A DNA stretch of 64,000 nt from DATFDN01 sp963830565 (GCA_963830565.1 CAWHMO010000010.1:186001-250000), one strand, 5' to 3'. Positions 34,927 to 45,057 are shown, counted from the stretch's first letter. The notes: generated from the sequence alone by a model not told the origin. Translations and numbers: made by a program.

Positions 34927-36270
34927 ATGAACACGACCCTCCTCACCCGTCTCGGCGACGCCTGGGCGCGGACACGCAACAGCTATCTCCTGATTCCCGG
35001 GCTCATGCTGGTGACGTCCGTCGGCTTCGCGCTGGGGATGATCTATCTCGACGTGAGGCTGCACGAAAGCGAGCTGAGGCTGCCATGGCTCACCACGCTC
35101 ACGGTCGGCGCCAGCCGGACGATCCTCGCCACGCTCGCGGGCAGCATGGCGACGATCGCGGGGGTGGTGTTCTCGATCACCATCGTGGCCCTGCAGCTCG
35201 GCACCTCGCAGTTCGGGCCGCACGTGATGCGCGGGTTCCTTGCCGATCGCGGCTCGCAGGTCGCGCTCGGCAACTTCACCGGCACGTTCGCCTATTCGCT
35301 CATCGTCCTGGTGACCGGTCGGGCGGACGTCGACTTCGTGCCGTATGTCGCCACCGACGTGGCCATCCTGCTCGGCATCCTCGCGATGGGCGTGCTGATC
35401 TACTTCATCAATCACATCGCCAACGTGATCCGACTGGAAAGCGTCATCGTCTCGCTGGCGCGCGACCTGGCGGAAGCAACCGAGACGGTGTTTCCCGCCC
35501 GCCTCGGGCAGGCCGAAACGGTCTGGCGCGAACAGTCGCCCGCAACGCCGCCTTGCCTTCAGGAGCGTGGCACCGCCGTGGAGGCGCGCGCGAGCGGCTA
35601 TGTCCGTCGGATCAACGAGGGCGCGCTGATGCGCCTCGCCACGAGGCGCGATCTGCTGGTCCGGCTTGAGGCGCGGCCAGGCGATTTCGTGGTGGCCGGC
35701 ATGGTGCTGATGACCGTGGCGCCAACCGCTTCCGGCCGGCTGGACGCATCCATCGTCGATGGGCTGCGCGGCGTGGTGGTGCTGGGCGAGCGCCGGACGC
35801 CCCAGCAGGACATCCCCTATGCGCTACAACAACTCGTCGAGGTCGCCGTCCGCGCGCTGTCGCCGGGGATCAACGCGCCGTTCACCGCGCTCCCGGCCAT
35901 CAACGCGATTGCCGCCGGACTGGTCCGGCTGGCGGAGCGCCGGATGCCTGCCTTGCGGCGCCTCGACGCATCGGGCACGGAGCGCGTCCTGGTCGCGCAC
36001 GGGCATGCGCTGGCGGAGCTGGCGCGCGACGCCTTGGGTCCGATCGCCAGCGCCGGCGCGCGGCAGGGCTTTGTCGTCGCCCGCGTGGTCGAAGTCGCGT
36101 TCCTCGTCGCTGCCAGCGCCCGCGTGGCGGAGGACCGCGATGAGTTGCGTGCCTTCGCCGATGCGATCGCCGCCGAGGGCGAGGCGGCGCAGGAGACGGA
36201 GCGGGAGCGGACCGTCATCCGCCGGCGCCACGACGCGGCCAGGACGCGCCCGGCGAGTGCCGTGCGGTAA
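34927..36270 (+). CDS. DUF2254 family membrane protein
   Basis: A 447-residue protein. Four transmembrane segments lie in the first 170 residues (SYLLIPGLMLVTSVGFALGM; SMATIAGVVFSITIVALQLG; GTFAYSLIVLVTG; VAILLGILAMGVLIYFINHI). The soluble C-terminal half includes GYVRRINEGALMRLATRRDL and the DUF2254 signature ALSPGINAPFTALPAINAIA, in which the common SPGINDP aspartate is alanine. The function of the family is unknown; a role in envelope stress or ion movement has only been guessed. Single gene, with ATG 34927 as the first residue of a clean N-terminus. Confidence 0.85.
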   Translation: MNTTLLTRLGDAWARTRNSYLLIPGLMLVTSVGFALGMIYLDVRLHESELRLPWLTTLTVGASRTILATLAGSMATIAGVVFSITIVALQLGTSQFGPHVMRGFLADRGSQVALGNFTGTFAYSLIVLVTGRADVDFVPYVATDVAILLGILAMGVLIYFINHIANVIRLESVIVSLARDLAEATETVFPARLGQAETVWREQSPATPPCLQERGTAVEARASGYVRRINEGALMRLATRRDLLVRLEARPGDFVVAGMVLMTVAPTASGRLDASIVDGLRGVVVLGERRTPQQDIPYALQQLVEVAVRALSPGINAPFTALPAINAIAAGLVRLAERRMPALRRLDASGTERVLVAHGHALAELARDALGPIASAGARQGFVVARVVEVAFLVAASARVAEDRDELRAFADAIAAEGEAAQETERERTVIRRRHDAARTRPASAVR

Positions 36271-36289
36271 TCGAACGCAGCGGGACGGC

Positions 36290-38086
36290 TCACCCCTGCA
36301 GCCGCTCCAGCACCTTGGCGTTGACGCGGATCACCCGCGACCGCCTGATCTTCTGCGAGGGCGTCAGCAGGCCGTTTTCCACGGTGAACGGCGCAACGAG
36401 GGCGTGCTTGCGGATGCGCTCGGTGACCGACAGGCGGCGGTTCGCGCGCGCCAGGGCCTGCGCGACGGCGGCACTGTCCTCTCCCTCGGCGGGCACCAGC
36501 AGGCAGGTCAGGCCCGCGCGCCCGTCGCCGGTCACCACCGCCTGGGCGACCTCGGGCTCGGCCATCAGCACTTCCTCCACCTTCGCGGGCGAGACGTTCT
36601 CGCCGCCCGAGAGGACGATGATGTCTCTCTTGCGGTCGGTGATGCGAAGATAGCCGCCGGGATCGAGAACGCCGACGTCGCCGGTGTGCAGCCACCCGTC
36701 CTGGATCGCGGCGCGCGTCTCCGCGGGGCGGTTCCAGTAGCCGTCCATGACTAGGCCGCCGCGCACCAGGATCTCGTTGTCCTCGGCAATCCGCAGATCC
36801 ACGCCCTGCAACGGCTTGCCGACGGTCTCGATGCGGATGGCGTCGGGCGGATTGGCGCTGATGACCGGGCCTGCCTCGGTCTGGCCATAGCCCTGCATGA
36901 TGCGCAGCCCGAGCGCGAGGAAGAACCGCCCCACTTCCGGGTCGAGCCGGGCGCCGCCCGACATGACGCCCTTGAGGCGTCCGCCGAAGCGCGCGCGGAC
37001 CGTGGCGCGCACCAGCCGATCGAGAATCGGCTCGGCCAGGCGCTCTCCGAAGCTCAGCCGAGCGCCATCGAGTTGCTTGAGGCCGATCACGATCGCTTGA
37101 TCGAACAGTCGCCGACGCCAGGACGCCTCGCGCGCGAGCTGGCCCAGCACACGGGCGCGGATCACCTCGAGCACGCGCGGCACGGCCGTCAGCACGGTGG
37201 GACGGGCACGCACTAGGTCGGCGGCCAGATGTTCAGCTCCGCGCCCGTACACCACTTCCGCGCCGAGGCTCGGCATCAGGAACAGTCCGACCAGGTGCTC
37301 GTAGGCGTGCGCCGTTGGCAGGTAGGAGAGGTATACCTCATGTCGCAGCCGCATCGGGCGCAGCAGCTCGAAGCCGCTGGCGCAGTTCGACAGAAGGGAG
37401 CGGTGCGGCAGCATCACGCCCTTCGGCGCGCCGCCGGTGCCCGAGGTATAGAGCAGGCAGGCGAGCGTCGTTGTCGGGATCTCGGCGGCCTCGCGCGCCA
37501 CCGCTTCGGGCTGGCCCTGCTCGGCGACCAGCCGCGACCACGGAAGCGACCGCGGCGGGCCGGCGAGGGTTTCGTTCGGCCCGTCCATGCTCACCAGCAG
37601 ATCGAGCCCACCTGCCCGGCTTCCGGCCTCACGCAGCCTGGCTGCCAGCGCCGGCGTCGAAACGAGAACCGCACGAGCGCCGGAATTGCGCAGCAGATGC
37701 GCATAGTCATCGACGGTGTTGGTCACGTAGGCCGGCACCGGGACGGCGCGGATCGCCATCAGCGCGGTCTCGGCGATCGGGTATTCGGGGCGGTTCTCTG
37801 AGGTGATCAGCACGCGGTCGCCGGGCGCGACCCCGGCCGCGCGCAGCCCGTGCGCCGCGGCTGCCGCCTGCCGGGCGAACGCGCCCCAACTGGTGGAGCG
37901 CCAGGCGTCGTCGCGGAACGCCCGCAGCATCGGCTTGTCGGGCCAGGTCCGCGCAAGGGCGAACATCATGGCCGGCAGGTTCGGCCAGCTCTCGTATTTC
38001 AGCACTCCCTCCGCCCTTCGGGGCCTGCCACCCTTGGCCCCCACCCTTGGCCATTGGGGCGGCCCGCTTACATGAACATCGGACAT
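36290..38086 (-). CDS. fadD: long-chain acyl-CoA synthetase
   Basis: A 598-residue AMP-forming ligase of the long-chain type. The P-loop is LLYTSGTGGAPKGVMLPH; the usual SGTTG is SGTGG here. Family blocks: LSYLPTAHAYEHLVGLFLMP, GVMSGGARLDPEVGRFFLAL, MQGYGQTEAGPVISANPP, WLHTGDVGVLDPGGYLRITD and KRDIIVLSGGENVSPAKVEE. It ends with a lysine-containing tail (TPSQKIRRSRVIRVNAK). The product would activate fatty acids for beta-oxidation or lipid synthesis. ATG 38086 is chosen over 38113 because the latter would overlap the divergent pepF start. Confidence 0.9.
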   Translation of the reverse strand: MSDVHVSGPPQWPRVGAKGGRPRRAEGVLKYESWPNLPAMMFALARTWPDKPMLRAFRDDAWRSTSWGAFARQAAAAAHGLRAAGVAPGDRVLITSENRPEYPIAETALMAIRAVPVPAYVTNTVDDYAHLLRNSGARAVLVSTPALAARLREAGSRAGGLDLLVSMDGPNETLAGPPRSLPWSRLVAEQGQPEAVAREAAEIPTTTLACLLYTSGTGGAPKGVMLPHRSLLSNCASGFELLRPMRLRHEVYLSYLPTAHAYEHLVGLFLMPSLGAEVVYGRGAEHLAADLVRARPTVLTAVPRVLEVIRARVLGQLAREASWRRRLFDQAIVIGLKQLDGARLSFGERLAEPILDRLVRATVRARFGGRLKGVMSGGARLDPEVGRFFLALGLRIMQGYGQTEAGPVISANPPDAIRIETVGKPLQGVDLRIAEDNEILVRGGLVMDGYWNRPAETRAAIQDGWLHTGDVGVLDPGGYLRITDRKRDIIVLSGGENVSPAKVEEVLMAEPEVAQAVVTGDGRAGLTCLLVPAEGEDSAAVAQALARANRRLSVTERIRKHALVAPFTVENGLLTPSQKIRRSRVIRVNAKVLERLQG

Positions 38087-38111
38087 AACAGCAAAGGCTC
38101 GCGCCCGCGAC

Positions 38112-39935
38112 ATGGGACAGATCGACACCGCATCAGCCCCGGACGGGCACGCCGCCGCCACCAACGCCATCGCCGAGCCGGAGTTGCCGGCCTGGGATCT
38201 CACTGATCTCTACCCAAGCCACGACAGCCCCGCGCTGGCGCGCGATCTGGATCAGGCGGAGGCCGAGGCGCGTGCCTTCGCCGCTGCCCATGCCGGACGC
38301 CTGGCGCGCGCCTCTTCCCGCGAGCTTGCCGCCGCGATCGCGGACTACGAGCGCATCGAGGAGCGGCTGGGCCGGCTTGCGTCCTATGCGCAGTTGTTGT
38401 TCGCGGGCGACTCGACCGATGCCGCGATCGGACAGTTCTACCAGACCATCACGGAACGGGTGACGGCGATCAGCAGCCACCTGATCTTCTTCACGCTGGA
38501 GCTGAATTGCCTTGACGACACCGTGCTGGAGGCGAAGCTCGCCGATCCCGCGGCTTCGCGGTGGGCGCCCTGGCTGCGCGATTTGCGGGTTTTCCGCCCG
38601 CATCAGCTTGGCGACGAGCTGGAGCGCCTGCTGCATGAGAAGGAAGTCACCGGCCGCGCCGCCTGGAGCCGACTGTTCGACGAGACGGTGGCAGGGATGC
38701 GTGTCGCCGTGGATGGGGAGGAGCTGACGGTCAATGCCGCGCTGAACCGGCTGTCGGACAAGGACCGCGCGGTGCGGGAAACCGCTTTTCACGCCATCGC
38801 CACGGCGTTCGGAGGCAGCGTCAAGCTGTTCGCGCTGATCACCAACACGCTCGCCAAGGACAAGGAGATCATCGACACCTGGCGCAGCTACCCGCGTCCG
38901 GGCAGCGCACGCAACCGCGCCAACATGGTCGAGGACGAGGTGGTGGACGCGCTGGTTTCGGCCGTGACGACCGATTTCGGGCGCCTGTCGCATCGCTACT
39001 ACGCGCTGAAGGCGAAGTGGCTCGGCCTGGAGCGGATGCAGCACTGGGACCGCAACGCCCCGCTGCCGGACGACGACGACAGCCGGATCGGCTGGGAGGA
39101 GGCACGGGATCGCGTGCTGGGCGCCTATGGCGCGTTCAGCAACGAGCTGGCCGAGATTGGCGGCCGCTTCTTCGACCGTCCCTGGATCGACGCGACCTTG
39201 AAGCCCGGCAAGGCGGGCGGCGCGTTCGCGCACCCCACCGTGCCCTCGGCGCATCCCTACCTGCTGCTGAACTATCACGGGCGCACGCGCGACGTGATGA
39301 CCCTGGCGCACGAGCTGGGACACGGTGTGCATCAGGTGCTGGCGGCCGAGCAGGGTTATCTGATGTCGGGCACGCCGCTGACCTTGGCCGAGACGGCGAG
39401 CGTATTCGGCGAGATGCTGACCTTCCGTGCCCTGCTGGACGCTGAGCGCGATCCGCGCCGGCGCCGGGTGATGCTGGCGGCGAAGGTCGAGGACATGCTG
39501 AACACCGTGGTCCGCCAGACCGCGTTCTACCGTTTCGAGACATTGCTGCATGACGAGCGGCGCCGGGGCGAGTTGCTGCCCGAGCGCATCGGCGCGCTGT
39601 GGCGGCAGGTGCAGACCGAGAGCCTGGGGCCGGCTTTCGAGTTCACCCCTGAGTACGACGTCTTCTGGTCCTATATCCCGCACTTCATCCACACGCCGTT
39701 CTACGTGTACGCGTACGCCTTCGGCGATTGCCTGGTGAACGCGCTTTACGCGGTGTTCCAGTCCGGCCATCCGGGGTTTCAGGCCAAATACCTCGACATG
39801 CTGCGCGCTGGCGGCACGAAGCGGCATAAGGAACTGCTCGCGCCGTTCGGTCTGGACGCCTCCGACCCCGCGTTCTGGAAAAAGGGCCTGGACGTCATTG
39901 CAGGGTTCATCGACGAGCTGGAGGCGGCTCGCTGA
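38112..39935 (+). CDS. pepF: oligoendopeptidase F (M3 family)
   Basis: A 607-residue zinc metallopeptidase that cleaves short peptides in the cytoplasm. The zinc site is TLAHELGHGVHQVLAAEQ followed by the third ligand in TLAETASVFGEML. N-terminal M3 domain features are AWDLTDLYPSHDSPALARDL and AELxxFxxLExxx-like ITSHLIFFTLELNCLDD region. The C-terminal block is PHFIHTPFYVYAYAFGDCLV. It overlaps the ABC1 kinase gene by one base (TGATG). Confidence 0.92.
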   Translation: MGQIDTASAPDGHAAATNAIAEPELPAWDLTDLYPSHDSPALARDLDQAEAEARAFAAAHAGRLARASSRELAAAIADYERIEERLGRLASYAQLLFAGDSTDAAIGQFYQTITERVTAISSHLIFFTLELNCLDDTVLEAKLADPAASRWAPWLRDLRVFRPHQLGDELERLLHEKEVTGRAAWSRLFDETVAGMRVAVDGEELTVNAALNRLSDKDRAVRETAFHAIATAFGGSVKLFALITNTLAKDKEIIDTWRSYPRPGSARNRANMVEDEVVDALVSAVTTDFGRLSHRYYALKAKWLGLERMQHWDRNAPLPDDDDSRIGWEEARDRVLGAYGAFSNELAEIGGRFFDRPWIDATLKPGKAGGAFAHPTVPSAHPYLLLNYHGRTRDVMTLAHELGHGVHQVLAAEQGYLMSGTPLTLAETASVFGEMLTFRALLDAERDPRRRRVMLAAKVEDMLNTVVRQTAFYRFETLLHDERRRGELLPERIGALWRQVQTESLGPAFEFTPEYDVFWSYIPHFIHTPFYVYAYAFGDCLVNALYAVFQSGHPGFQAKYLDMLRAGGTKRHKELLAPFGLDASDPAFWKKGLDVIAGFIDELEAAR

Positions 39936-41284
39936 TGGCCGACGAGGGGTCCAGCTTCCTCGGGGAGCTTAGGCGGATGGCGCGCACCTCCGGTGCCGTC
40001 GGCGGCATCGCGGCGCGGGTGGCCGGGGCACGCGTGTTCGGCATGAAGACCGACCGGACGGCGCATGCCGAGGATCTGCGCGCGATTCTGGGCGGGCTCA
40101 AGGGTCCGCTGATGAAGGTGGCGCAGTTCCTGTCCACGGTGCCGGACGCGCTGCCGGCAGAATACGCGGGCGAGCTTGCGCAGCTGCAAGCCAACGCGCC
40201 GGCGATGGGCTGGAATTTTGTGCGCCGGCGCATGGCGGGCGAGCTCGGCCCGGACTGGGAACAGCGTTTCGCATGGTTCTCGCGCGAGGCCGCCGCCGCA
40301 GCCAGCCTCGGACAGGTCCACCGCGCGCGACTTCCCGACGGGACCGAGGTGGCTTGCAAGCTGCAATATCCGGAGATGGCAAGCACCGTCGAGGCCGACC
40401 TGCGCCAGCTCCGCTTGGCGATGGCCATCTACCATCGCATGGACAGCGCCATCCAGCATGAGGAGATCTACAAGGAACTGGTCCAGCGGCTGCGCGAGGA
40501 GCTGGACTACGGACGCGAGGCGGCGCAGATGCGCCTCTACGGGGTCATGCTGAACCATGTGCCGGAGGTGCATGTCCCGACGCCGATCGCCGGCTACTCG
40601 ACGAAGCGGCTGCTGACCATGACCTGGCTCGACGGCCGGCCGCTGATGGAGCGGCTGCGAGAGAAGCCTTCCCAGGAGGAGCGCAACCGGATCGCGGAGG
40701 CGCTATTCCGCGCGTGGTATGTGCCATTCTACCGCTACGGCGTGATCCACGGCGACCCGCATCTCGGCAACTACCAGGTGCGGCCCGATGGGTCGGTCAA
40801 CCTGCTCGACTACGGCGCCATCCGGGTGTTCCGGCCGCATTTCGTGCGGGGCGTGATCGACCTCTATGAGGCGGTACGCGACGGCGACGAGGACAAGGCG
40901 CACCGCGCCTATGAGAGCTGGGGATTCGCCGATCTTTCGCGCGAGAAGATGCAGGTGCTCAATCTGTGGGCGCACTTCCTGTACGAGCCGCTGATCGAGG
41001 ATCGCGTGCGCCGCATCCAGGAGACCAACGACCCGCAGTATGGGCGCGAGGTCGCCGAACGGGTCCATGCCGGTCTGAAGCGCACGGGGGGGGTGCGCCC
41101 GCCGCGCGAGTTCGTGATGATGGACCGATCGGCGATCGGCCTCGGCGGAGTGTTCCTGCGACTGGGCGCGGAGCTGAACTGGAGCCGGCTGTTCGGGGAG
41201 CTGATCGCCGATTTCCAGGAATTGGAACTGGCTCAGCGCCAAGCGGCGGCGCTGGCCGAGGCAGGCGTTCCGCCGCCCCTATGA
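39935..41284 (+). CDS. ABC1/UbiB-family atypical kinase
   Basis: A 449-residue ABC1 family protein. The family KxGQ motif appears as KGPLMKVAQFLST. The Ala-rich loop reads AAAASLGQVHRARLPDG, the conserved lysine is in EVACKLQYP, the catalytic region is GVIHGDPHLGNYQV and the metal-binding DFG is LDYGAIR. UbiB/COQ8 relatives use ATP to support ubiquinone synthesis. This shorter form without C-terminal membrane helices is closer to the general ABC1 group. Coupled to pepF by a one-base overlap. Confidence 0.9.
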   Translation: MADEGSSFLGELRRMARTSGAVGGIAARVAGARVFGMKTDRTAHAEDLRAILGGLKGPLMKVAQFLSTVPDALPAEYAGELAQLQANAPAMGWNFVRRRMAGELGPDWEQRFAWFSREAAAAASLGQVHRARLPDGTEVACKLQYPEMASTVEADLRQLRLAMAIYHRMDSAIQHEEIYKELVQRLREELDYGREAAQMRLYGVMLNHVPEVHVPTPIAGYSTKRLLTMTWLDGRPLMERLREKPSQEERNRIAEALFRAWYVPFYRYGVIHGDPHLGNYQVRPDGSVNLLDYGAIRVFRPHFVRGVIDLYEAVRDGDEDKAHRAYESWGFADLSREKMQVLNLWAHFLYEPLIEDRVRRIQETNDPQYGREVAERVHAGLKRTGGVRPPREFVMMDRSAIGLGGVFLRLGAELNWSRLFGELIADFQELELAQRQAAALAEAGVPPPL

Positions 41285-41300
41285 TCGCGGAGCAATCGCG

Positions 41301-42645
41301 TCAGAGGCCGAAAGGATAGGTTTCGGGAACGCCGGGAGACCGGCTGGTCGGCAGCAAGGTGACCGGCCGCGTCTCCTCAAACCATACGAAGGCGTCAAAC
41401 TGATCGGGCAGCACCGCTTCGAAGTAGTGGCTACGGAGTTCCGTCTCGGGCCGGTAGATCACGCCGATGGCGCGCTCCAGCCTTGGCTGGGATAGTGCCT
41501 CGCGCAGCTCGCCCCGATCTGGACGCCGCCAGTCCGTCAGCGCGCAAGGCGCCCCAGCCTCGCGAAACACCCATTCGTAGCTGTCCTTGCGCGCCGGACG
41601 AATGGTCTTGATCTCCATGTCGCCGTCCCAATCGCTGGCCGCGGCGACCTGGCCGCGATCCGTGCCGAACCCGATCAGCACCGCGTCGCGCCCGAACGCC
41701 GTCCGGCACAGCTCACCGATGTTGAACTCGCCGCTCCACCCCATCTCGGTCGCGGCGGCATTGCCGATATGGGAGTTGTGCGCCCAGACGATCGCCTTCG
41801 CGCCGTCGCCGCGGGCCCGCAGCACGGCCTGCAGCGTATCGAACATGTGCCGGTCCCGGAGATTCCAGGATTCCGTCGAGCCCAGGTACATGATCCGGTA
41901 GTACCTGCTCCGCCGCGCGCACGATACGGGCGTTCTGCGCGGCGTCGAAAAATCCTTCCTCGTCACGCGCGATGTACTCCAGGCGTTTGTCGAGGATCTC
42001 CTGCAATTGTGCGACGATCGCGTCCTCGCAGGGATCCTTGGCGCCATGCAGAACGGCGCGGCCGTAGTCGGCGGGCTCGACCTGCCAAGGAGTGAGACAG
42101 CCGTAGCGACGGCGCGCGGTCGCGGCCAATCCCGGATCCACCGTGTCGAGATACTCCAGCACTCCGGCGATGGAGCCGCGCAGGCTGTAGATGTCGAGCC
42201 CCCTGAACTCCGCGCGGGCATCCGATGGGCGTCCTTGGTTGTGACAGCGCAGCCACTCGACGAAATCGAGCACCTCCTTGTTGCGCCACATCCAAGTCGG
42301 GAAGCGGGCGAATGCCTCTTCCCGTACCGTCACCGGGGCGCGGTGACGCACGTAGCGGTCGATCCGGCCGGCGTCCGGCCAGTCCGCCTCGACCGCGACG
42401 ATGGTGAAGCCGTGCTGCGCGATGAGATGGCGGGTGATCGCGGCGCGGGCGCGATAGAATTCAGACGTGCCGTGCGTTGCCTCGCCCAGCAGCACCACCC
42501 GCGCGTCGGCGAACCGACCGAAGACAGCGCCAAACGCCTCTGGCTGGTCAAGCGGAGGGAGCGGCTCGCAGGCCTGGCGCACATGGCTTGCCGCCTCCTC
42601 CGCCGCGACCCTCCGGCGAATATCGGAGACTCCTTGAGCTGCCAT
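41301..42645 (-). pseudogene. erythromycin esterase-family protein, one frameshift
   Basis: Members hydrolyse macrolide lactones or related esters. The N-terminal frame, from ATG 42645, has VVLLGEATHGTSEFYRARAA and IVAVEADWPDAGRIDRYVRH. The C-terminal frame has RIMYLGSTESWNLRDRHMFD, AIVWAHNSHIGNAAATEMGW and LIGFGTDRGQVAAASDWDGD, ending at 41301. One extra base near 41904 (CAGGTAC) makes the shift; without it AAEQYYRIMYLGS is continuous. Catalytic His and Glu residues of the family are present in both halves. The sole lesion may be a read error. Many relatives are environmental hydrolases rather than resistance enzymes. Confidence 0.85.
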
Positions 42646-42785
42646 CGTCAATCTCCCGGTTCCGAACAACGGTGACGAGAGCCTCAGCGATTCCGGGCCC
42701 GAGCGGTTTCCGCGACGTGGCCAGGCGCGAGCCGGCTGGCAGTGCGGGAAATCTGACCGATGCTCCGGCGGTTCACTCGCCACCG

Positions 42786-43610
42786 TTAAGGGGGGCCGGG
42801 AATGATCGACGACGGACCGCAGCGCGAACTGGTGGCCGAAGGCCCTAGCAGGAACTGGCGCGCAACCGTCGCAAGCTGCTCCGGCGCCGTGTAAACCAAG
42901 GTGTGCGCGACGCCAGGAATGACCACAAGTCGCCCATCAGGTAGAAGCCCTGTCACTTCCTCGGCCCAGGAGGCTCGCGCGATCGGATCATGCTGGCCAC
43001 GCACGACGAGCGTCGGCGCCGCGACGCGCGGCAGCTTGTCCTCCACGCGGTCCAGCAGCGACAAACGGAAGCTCTGAAGCGCCCGCTTATAGCCCGCCTT
43101 GCGATAGTCGCTCCAGGAGATCGGGCCGAGTTCGGGCGGGTTGTAGCGATTGTTCTGTCGCCAGCGAACGAACTGCCAGAACCAGCTACGTTCCCTCGGC
43201 GGCGTGGTCGGTCCCTGCAAGATCGCGCGCGAGACGCGCCCTGGATAACGCGCGGCGAGATCCACGATGATTTGGCAGGCGAAGGAATTGCCGAGCAGGG
43301 ACGCGCGCTCGAGGCCGGTCGCATCCATCCAGGCGACCAGCGCATCGGCGAGGCCCGGCACATCGAGCACCTTCGCCGGATGGCCAGAGTCGCCGAAGCC
43401 GGGCAGGTCCGGGACATAGACGCGAAATTCCGGGGCAAGGCACTCGGCTGTCGGCATCATGTAGCGATGCGAGAGATCAAGCCCATGCACGAGTATCAGC
43501 GGCACTCCCGTTGCGGCGGCTGGCTTTCCGGTCGAGACCTTTGTGTGCATCGGAAGACCACGCACCTGCGTCCAAACGCTCTGGAATGAAGTACCAAGCG
43601 GTCGGTCCAT
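42786..43610 (-). CDS. alpha/beta-fold hydrolase
   Basis: A 274-residue hydrolase. The oxyanion region is PLILVHGLDLSHRYM, the nucleophile elbow ASLLGNSFACQIIVDLAARY (GNSFA), an acid in VVRGQHDPIARAS, and the histidine in VIPGVAHTLVY. The triad is complete. It lies 13 bases downstream of a 477-residue protein of unknown family that also has a GxSxG-like motif, probably in the same transcript. The start at ATG 43610 falls just after the upstream stop at 43624. Confidence 0.85.
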   Translation of the reverse strand: MDRPLGTSFQSVWTQVRGLPMHTKVSTGKPAAATGVPLILVHGLDLSHRYMMPTAECLAPEFRVYVPDLPGFGDSGHPAKVLDVPGLADALVAWMDATGLERASLLGNSFACQIIVDLAARYPGRVSRAILQGPTTPPRERSWFWQFVRWRQNNRYNPPELGPISWSDYRKAGYKRALQSFRLSLLDRVEDKLPRVAAPTLVVRGQHDPIARASWAEEVTGLLPDGRLVVIPGVAHTLVYTAPEQLATVARQFLLGPSATSSRCGPSSIIPGPP

Positions 43611-43623
43611 AACCGCACCCCGC

Positions 43624-45057
43624 TCAGTGGTCCACGACTGCCGAATGCCGCTCCAGGAACTCGACGCCGCACCGCGCCGCGTGGTCCCGAAGCAGCGCCT
43701 CGAAGCGCGCCAAGGCAAGCGGCGGCGGTGCGTCGTACACCGGCCCGAGCGCGTCCACATCGCGGTGAAAGCGCGCGAAGGTGGCGAAGTCGCGCGGGTA
43801 GCGGGCCGGGTCCACGCCCAGCAGTCGTCCCGGCCGCCGCCCGCGCGCGGCAAGGCTCTGCCAGATCTCGATCGGCGCCCCGCCCACGCCCTCGATCCCA
43901 TGCGAGAACAGGAACAGATCCACCTGCTCGAACCGGGCTCGCGAGTTGAGGAAGCGAGCGAGGCGGTCGGCCGAAGGCTCGACGCCGAACACCAGCCAGA
44001 ACGGGATGGCGCGCAGAAGCTGCGTGCGGCGCGGCGCCATCAGCACGAAACTATCAACCAGCAGCCGCCATGGTCCGGGCGCGCCCGACTCGCGATACCA
44101 CGCCTGATGCAGTGCGGCCGCGGCCTCACTCAACGCCTCCGGCTCCTCGAAGCGGATCTCGACGACACGCCAGCCGTGATCGCGCGCCATGACATCGAGA
44201 TCCTCGCGCAGGCGCGGGTCGAAGCCCCATTCGGCTTCCGGTGCCTCGTCATCCGCCTCCGGCGGATCCCATCGGTCCCGATCCACGCCGTAGCGGGCGA
44301 GATAGGCGCGAACGCGCTCGCTGCCGCGCAGGTACTCCTCTGGCCTCATGCCGCCGACTGCGCCGAACTGGAACACGGAGCGCGCGCTGGTGCGCGTCAC
44401 CGGCCAGCGCCTTGTACAGTCCACTATGTAGAGCGTCGCGCCGCGCGGCAGCCATCTCGCCAGCGCCTCGCGATAGGCGGGGGGCAGGCACCGATGCTTG
44501 AGGCGGTAATAGCTCATTGTCCGCAGCATCAGCCGGTCCTGGTTCGGATCGAGCATGTGATGCACGGACAGATCCGGATGCGTCTCCAGGAGCGCCTCCA
44601 CGATCGGCTGTCCCGCGGCGAAACCGGCCCGCGCGTCGTCGGGGTCGGCGCCGAGGTGCCGCACCGGGCACAGGAAGGTCTGCGGCAGCCAGGGCACACC
44701 GAGCGCCGCCGCCAGATGCACCAGCGCACCGTTGGAGGAGCCGACGAAGGCCGCCTGGTAGCCGCGATCCGGATAAAGTCCCGCAAGCCAGGCGGCGATT
44801 CCCTCGACATCGAGACGCCGTATGTCTCGGCGCTTCAACGCCTCTACCGTTCCGGAAAACGAATAGAACCACTCCCGCGGGCGGCGCGGCAGCAGGTTGG
44901 CGAGCGGCAGCACACGGTCTATGGCGGGTGAGCCGGTGAGGCTCTCGAAATCCTGGCCCTGGAGGAACCGGCCCAGTGCGCGAGCCATGCCGGCGGCGCT
45001 GTCGAAGCGCGCGATGCCGGGCGGTGGGCGGTTGGCGGTGGAGGCGATGCGTGCCAC
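43624..45057 (-). CDS. uncharacterised 477-residue protein
   Basis: Family not recognised. The N-terminal half has an alpha/beta feel: a GSSNGA elbow in GYQAAFVGSSNGALVHLAAA, then VPWLPQTFLCPVRHLGADPD. A striking middle block is VHHMLDPNQDRLMLRTMSYY with RLKHRCLPPAYREALARWLP and ATLYIVDCTRRWPVTRTSAR. The C-terminal part includes VDSFVLMAPRRTQLLRAIPF and FLFSHGIEGVGGAPIEIW. No signal peptide or membrane segment is seen, so it is probably cytoplasmic. It is co-oriented with and 13 bases from the alpha/beta hydrolase. An ATG at residue 24 is an alternative start. A hydrolase-like fold is only a guess. Confidence 0.7.
   Translation of the reverse strand: MARIASTANRPPPGIARFDSAAGMARALGRFLQGQDFESLTGSPAIDRVLPLANLLPRRPREWFYSFSGTVEALKRRDIRRLDVEGIAAWLAGLYPDRGYQAAFVGSSNGALVHLAAALGVPWLPQTFLCPVRHLGADPDDARAGFAAGQPIVEALLETHPDLSVHHMLDPNQDRLMLRTMSYYRLKHRCLPPAYREALARWLPRGATLYIVDCTRRWPVTRTSARSVFQFGAVGGMRPEEYLRGSERVRAYLARYGVDRDRWDPPEADDEAPEAEWGFDPRLREDLDVMARDHGWRVVEIRFEEPEALSEAAAALHQAWYRESGAPGPWRLLVDSFVLMAPRRTQLLRAIPFWLVFGVEPSADRLARFLNSRARFEQVDLFLFSHGIEGVGGAPIEIWQSLAARGRRPGRLLGVDPARYPRDFATFARFHRDVDALGPVYDAPPPLALARFEALLRDHAARCGVEFLERHSAVVDH

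Noticed and set aside
38112..39935. A 564-codon minus-strand open frame opposite pepF
   Set aside because: pepF has a full HELGH zinc site and family blocks; the opposite frame is a codon-bias shadow.
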